Shown here: in pieces, positions 61,810-64,000 of the stretch
Layout of the letters: every line of letters starts with the position of its first letter
Position numbering within the stretch: position 1 is the first letter of the stretch
DNA from: Cupriavidus pauculus
Lineage (GTDB): Bacteria > Pseudomonadota > Gammaproteobacteria > Burkholderiales > Burkholderiaceae
Direction: 5' to 3'
Length of the DNA: 64,000 bases
Assembly: GCF_022179805.1 (NCBI RefSeq)
Contig: NZ_BPUO01000007.1
Coordinates: 419,947 to 483,946 of the forward strand
Notes under the pieces: model-generated
Database searches by the model: none
Told to the model about the DNA's origin: nothing
The model's input: only the letters and a program-made list of their open reading frames with translations
Position numbers and translations under genes: made by a program

Positions 61810-63477
61810 ATGGAGACGTATGACTACATCATCGTGGGCGCCGGCTCGGCCGGCTGCGTGCTGGCCAATCGCCTGACGCAGGACCCCGATGTCAGCGTGC
61901 TGCTGCTCGAAGCAGGCGGCAAGGACGACTACCACTGGATCCACATTCCGGTCGGCTACCTTTATTGCATCGGCAATCCGCGTACCGACTGGCTCTACCG
62001 CACGGTCGCCGAGGCGGGACTGAACGGCCGCTCGCTGGGCTATCCGCGCGGGCGCGTGCTGGGCGGAAGCTCGTCGATCAACGGCATGATCTACATGCGC
62101 GGCCAGCGCGAGGACTACGACGACTGGGCGCGCATCAGCGGCGACGACGGCTGGCGCTGGGACAACGTGCTGCCGCTGTTCAAGCGCAGCGAGGACCATC
62201 ATCGTGGCGCCAATGACTTCCACGGCGCCGGCGGCGAATGGCGCGTGGAATCGCAGCGCCTGCACTGGGACATCCTGGAACGCTTCATCGAAGCTGCCGA
62301 GCAGGCCGGCATTCCGCGCACCGATGACTTCAACCGTGGCGACAACTTCGGCGTGGGTTATTTCGAGGTGAACCAGCGGCGCGGCATTCGCTGGAACACG
62401 GCCAAGGCGTTCCTGCGCAAGGCGTCGGATCGATCGAACCTGACCATTGTCACGGGTGCGCAGGTGAGCAGCCTCGTGTTCGATGGGCCGGACGGCCGCC
62501 GCTGCGTGGGCGTGCAATACCTTGGTGGTGGCCAGCAGCTCGAGGCGCGCGCGCAGGAAGAAGTGATCCTGGCCGCTGGTGCGGTCAATTCGCCGCAGTT
62601 GCTCGAACTCTCCGGCATCGGCCAACCCGACCGGCTGCAGGCGCTGGGCATTCGCGTGCGCCATGCGCTGCCCGGTGTGGGCGAGAACCTGCAGGACCAC
62701 CTGCAGCTGCGTACGGTGGTCAAGGTACAGGGCGTGCGCACGCTCAACACGCAGGCGTCGAAGTGGTGGGGCAAGCTTGGCATCGGCCTGCAGTACGCAT
62801 TCAACCAGAGCGGTCCGATGAGCATGGCGCCGTCGCAGCTGGGTGCATTCGCGCGCAGCGACGCGCAGCAGGCCCGCCCGAACGTCGAGTACCACGTGCA
62901 GCCGCTGTCGCTGGACAAGTTTGGCGATCCGCTGCACGACTTCAATGCGTTCACGGCCAGCGTCTGCAACCTGCGGCCCACGTCGCGCGGCAGCGTGCAT
63001 ATCGAAGACCCGGACTTCCGGCGCGCGCCGCTGATCGCGCCCAACTACCTGTCGACCGAAGGGGACCGCAAGGTGGCCGCCGATTCGATCCGGCTCACGC
63101 GGCGCATCGTGGCATCGCCCGCGCTGGCGCCGTACCAGCCGAGCGAATGGCTGCCGGGCGCGGCGTTCCAGACCGACGAGCAGCTTGCCGAAGCGGCGGG
63201 CGCCATCGGCACCACGATCTTCCATCCGGTGGGTACGTGCCGCATGGGCACCGATGACGACGCCGACGCGGTGGTGGACAACCGGCTGCGCGTGCGTGGC
63301 ATCGCGGGCCTGCGCGTGGTGGATGCATCGGTCATGCCGCTGATCACGTCGGGCAATACCAACTCGCCGACGATCATGATCGCCGAGCGGGCCAGCGACA
63401 TGATTCGCGCCGACCGCAAGGCGCGCGCGAGCGGTGCAGCAAATACGCCCCAAATTGTGGCATCGGTATCGGCCTAA
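61810..63477 (+). CDS. GMC-family FAD oxidoreductase (choline-dehydrogenase-like)
   Basis: 555 aa. FAD-binding start YIIVGAGSAGCVLANRL, GMC signature GRVLGGSSSINGMIYMRG and the C-terminal catalytic His region FHPVGTCRMG with the following NTNSPTIMIAERASDMI. It oxidises an alcohol; it resembles BetA-type choline dehydrogenase, but the substrate may be another alcohol because no bet partner genes are seen. The ATG at 61810 has AAGGGA nearby; an ATG 11 codons upstream is possible. Confidence 0.92.
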   Translation: METYDYIIVGAGSAGCVLANRLTQDPDVSVLLLEAGGKDDYHWIHIPVGYLYCIGNPRTDWLYRTVAEAGLNGRSLGYPRGRVLGGSSSINGMIYMRGQREDYDDWARISGDDGWRWDNVLPLFKRSEDHHRGANDFHGAGGEWRVESQRLHWDILERFIEAAEQAGIPRTDDFNRGDNFGVGYFEVNQRRGIRWNTAKAFLRKASDRSNLTIVTGAQVSSLVFDGPDGRRCVGVQYLGGGQQLEARAQEEVILAAGAVNSPQLLELSGIGQPDRLQALGIRVRHALPGVGENLQDHLQLRTVVKVQGVRTLNTQASKWWGKLGIGLQYAFNQSGPMSMAPSQLGAFARSDAQQARPNVEYHVQPLSLDKFGDPLHDFNAFTASVCNLRPTSRGSVHIEDPDFRRAPLIAPNYLSTEGDRKVAADSIRLTRRIVASPALAPYQPSEWLPGAAFQTDEQLAEAAGAIGTTIFHPVGTCRMGTDDDADAVVDNRLRVRGIAGLRVVDASVMPLITSGNTNSPTIMIAERASDMIRADRKARASGAANTPQIVASVSA

Positions 63478-63786
63478 GGGTCTTCCACGATACTTTGCGA
63501 AGCCGGTTGCCGCGGGCGTCGGTACGGCTTCGCACATCGCTCAGGTGTCGTCCGGATAATGTATTACGCCTAGTGCAAACCCCGATGTTTTGCGACGCAG
63601 CAGGCGCACACAATAGTCGCCGGTATACGGTGCCGCAGCCTTCACTTCGCGCATCGATATCCACGGCAGCCGCGCCGTTCCCACCTATACCTACAGCGGC
63701 AAACATGGCGACAAAGCGCCGGAGTTCGAACCATTGTCAGTAGCCGGGCAAAACCTGGCATGCAGCAAGAGGGCGGGCAGGAGACT
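63478..63786. other. 309 bp intergenic region before the ABC transporter gene
   Basis: No gene seen. It should hold the promoter of the downstream ABC ATPase gene. GTATTACGCCTAG at 63561-63573 resembles sequence upstream of cstA. A single GTATAC occurs at 63623. Confidence 0.45.
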
Positions 63787-64000
63787 ATGACTCAGGAAAT
63801 CATCCTGGAAACACGGAACCTCACGAAGGAATTCAAGGGGTTCACGGCAGTGAGCGACGTCAACCTGCGCGTACGTCGCGGCTCGATCCATGCATTGATC
63901 GGACCGAACGGCGCGGGCAAGACCACCTGCTTCAATCTGCTCACGAAATTCCTGGAGCCCACCACGGGCACCATCCTTTTCAACGGCATCGACATCACGC
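63787..64000 (+). CDS. ABC transporter ATP-binding protein, LivG-like (3' end cut by window)
   Basis: First 71 residues only. TLTKEFKGFTAV-type start (RNLTKEFKGFTAVSDVNLRVRRGSIHALIGPNGAGKTTCFNLLTKFLEPTTGTI) with the Walker A GPNGAGKT. GFTAVSDV and CFNLLTKFL match the LivG branch of branched-chain amino acid-type ABC transporters. AGGAG just upstream supports the start. The other subunits should follow beyond the window. Confidence 0.9.
   Translation, partial: MTQEIILETRNLTKEFKGFTAVSDVNLRVRRGSIHALIGPNGAGKTTCFNLLTKFLEPTTGTILFNGIDIT

Noticed and set aside
63623..63628. GTATAC upstream of the LivG-type gene as part of the array
   Set aside because: Single isolated copy; reported only as a position.

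Overview
This is a GC-rich, gene-dense 64 kb chromosomal segment whose gene content and order point to a beta-proteobacterium of the Burkholderiaceae, most like Cupriavidus or Ralstonia. The indicators are the LysM gene next to dprA, facing def-fmt-htpX-rsmB-DUF4390-ntrY/ntrX-like; several Bug/Tct-type solute uptake genes; phhA-phhB beside an Lrp-family regulator; and a copZ/copA/cueR cluster. The genus assignment is inferred from gene order, not from a database search. No phage, transposase, CRISPR array or rRNA was seen. One tRNA (Phe, GAA) is present.

Layout. 1-6.8 kb: a LuxR-type two-component pair (regulator cut by the window edge) faces a CstA-type pyruvate/peptide transporter with its YbdD-like partner, followed by two small secreted proteins (one glycine-zipper, one built of 'FDxYTDGA' repeats) and a LysR regulator. 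6.9-12.5 kb (minus): topoisomerase III, a thioredoxin-like protein, DprA and a LysM protein. 12.6-21 kb (plus): def, fmt, htpX, rsmB, a DUF4390 protein and an NtrY/NtrX-like pair, then tRNA-Phe with a clear promoter. 21-27.4 kb (minus): glutathione reductase, a patatin, a thioesterase and tctA-tctB-tctC. 27.8-35.6 kb: an unrecognised coiled-coil protein, a diguanylate cyclase, an MFS transporter, SOS-controlled dinB, RarD, a small membrane-anchored protein and an orphan TRAP binding protein. 36-40.1 kb: a maltoporin-like barrel protein, an aquaporin, a DUF2272 lipoprotein and HU.

40.2-41.1 kb is the most unusual part. It is a roughly 0.9 kb non-coding stretch between HU and a SET-domain methyltransferase. 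It holds fourteen copies of the palindrome GTATAC in 670 bp and three perfect DnaA boxes. A further perfect DnaA box lies on the other side of hupB, with a five-unit, 12-bp-period run of DnaA-box-like repeats beyond it. It looks like a multi-protein DNA-binding locus (origin-like, DnaA-titrating or nucleoid-organising) that I cannot match to a described element.

41.6-64 kb: a TctE/TctD-like two-component system, phhB-phhA with a divergent Lrp regulator, a giant alpha-2-macroglobulin with a YhhN protein and PBP1C, an ornithine-cyclodeaminase-family reductase, an OmpW porin, the copper module copZ<>copA-cueR with two CueR-type operators, an alpha/beta hydrolase, a GMC oxidoreductase, and the start of a LivG-type ABC ATPase cut by the window end.

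Functional themes: uptake of organic acids (CstA, Tct, DctP-like), envelope maintenance (A2M/PBP1C, LysM, HtpX, OmpW), DNA maintenance (TopB, DprA, DinB, HU) and copper homeostasis. Coordinates are given at the start codon I consider most likely, which is often downstream of the longest open frame.
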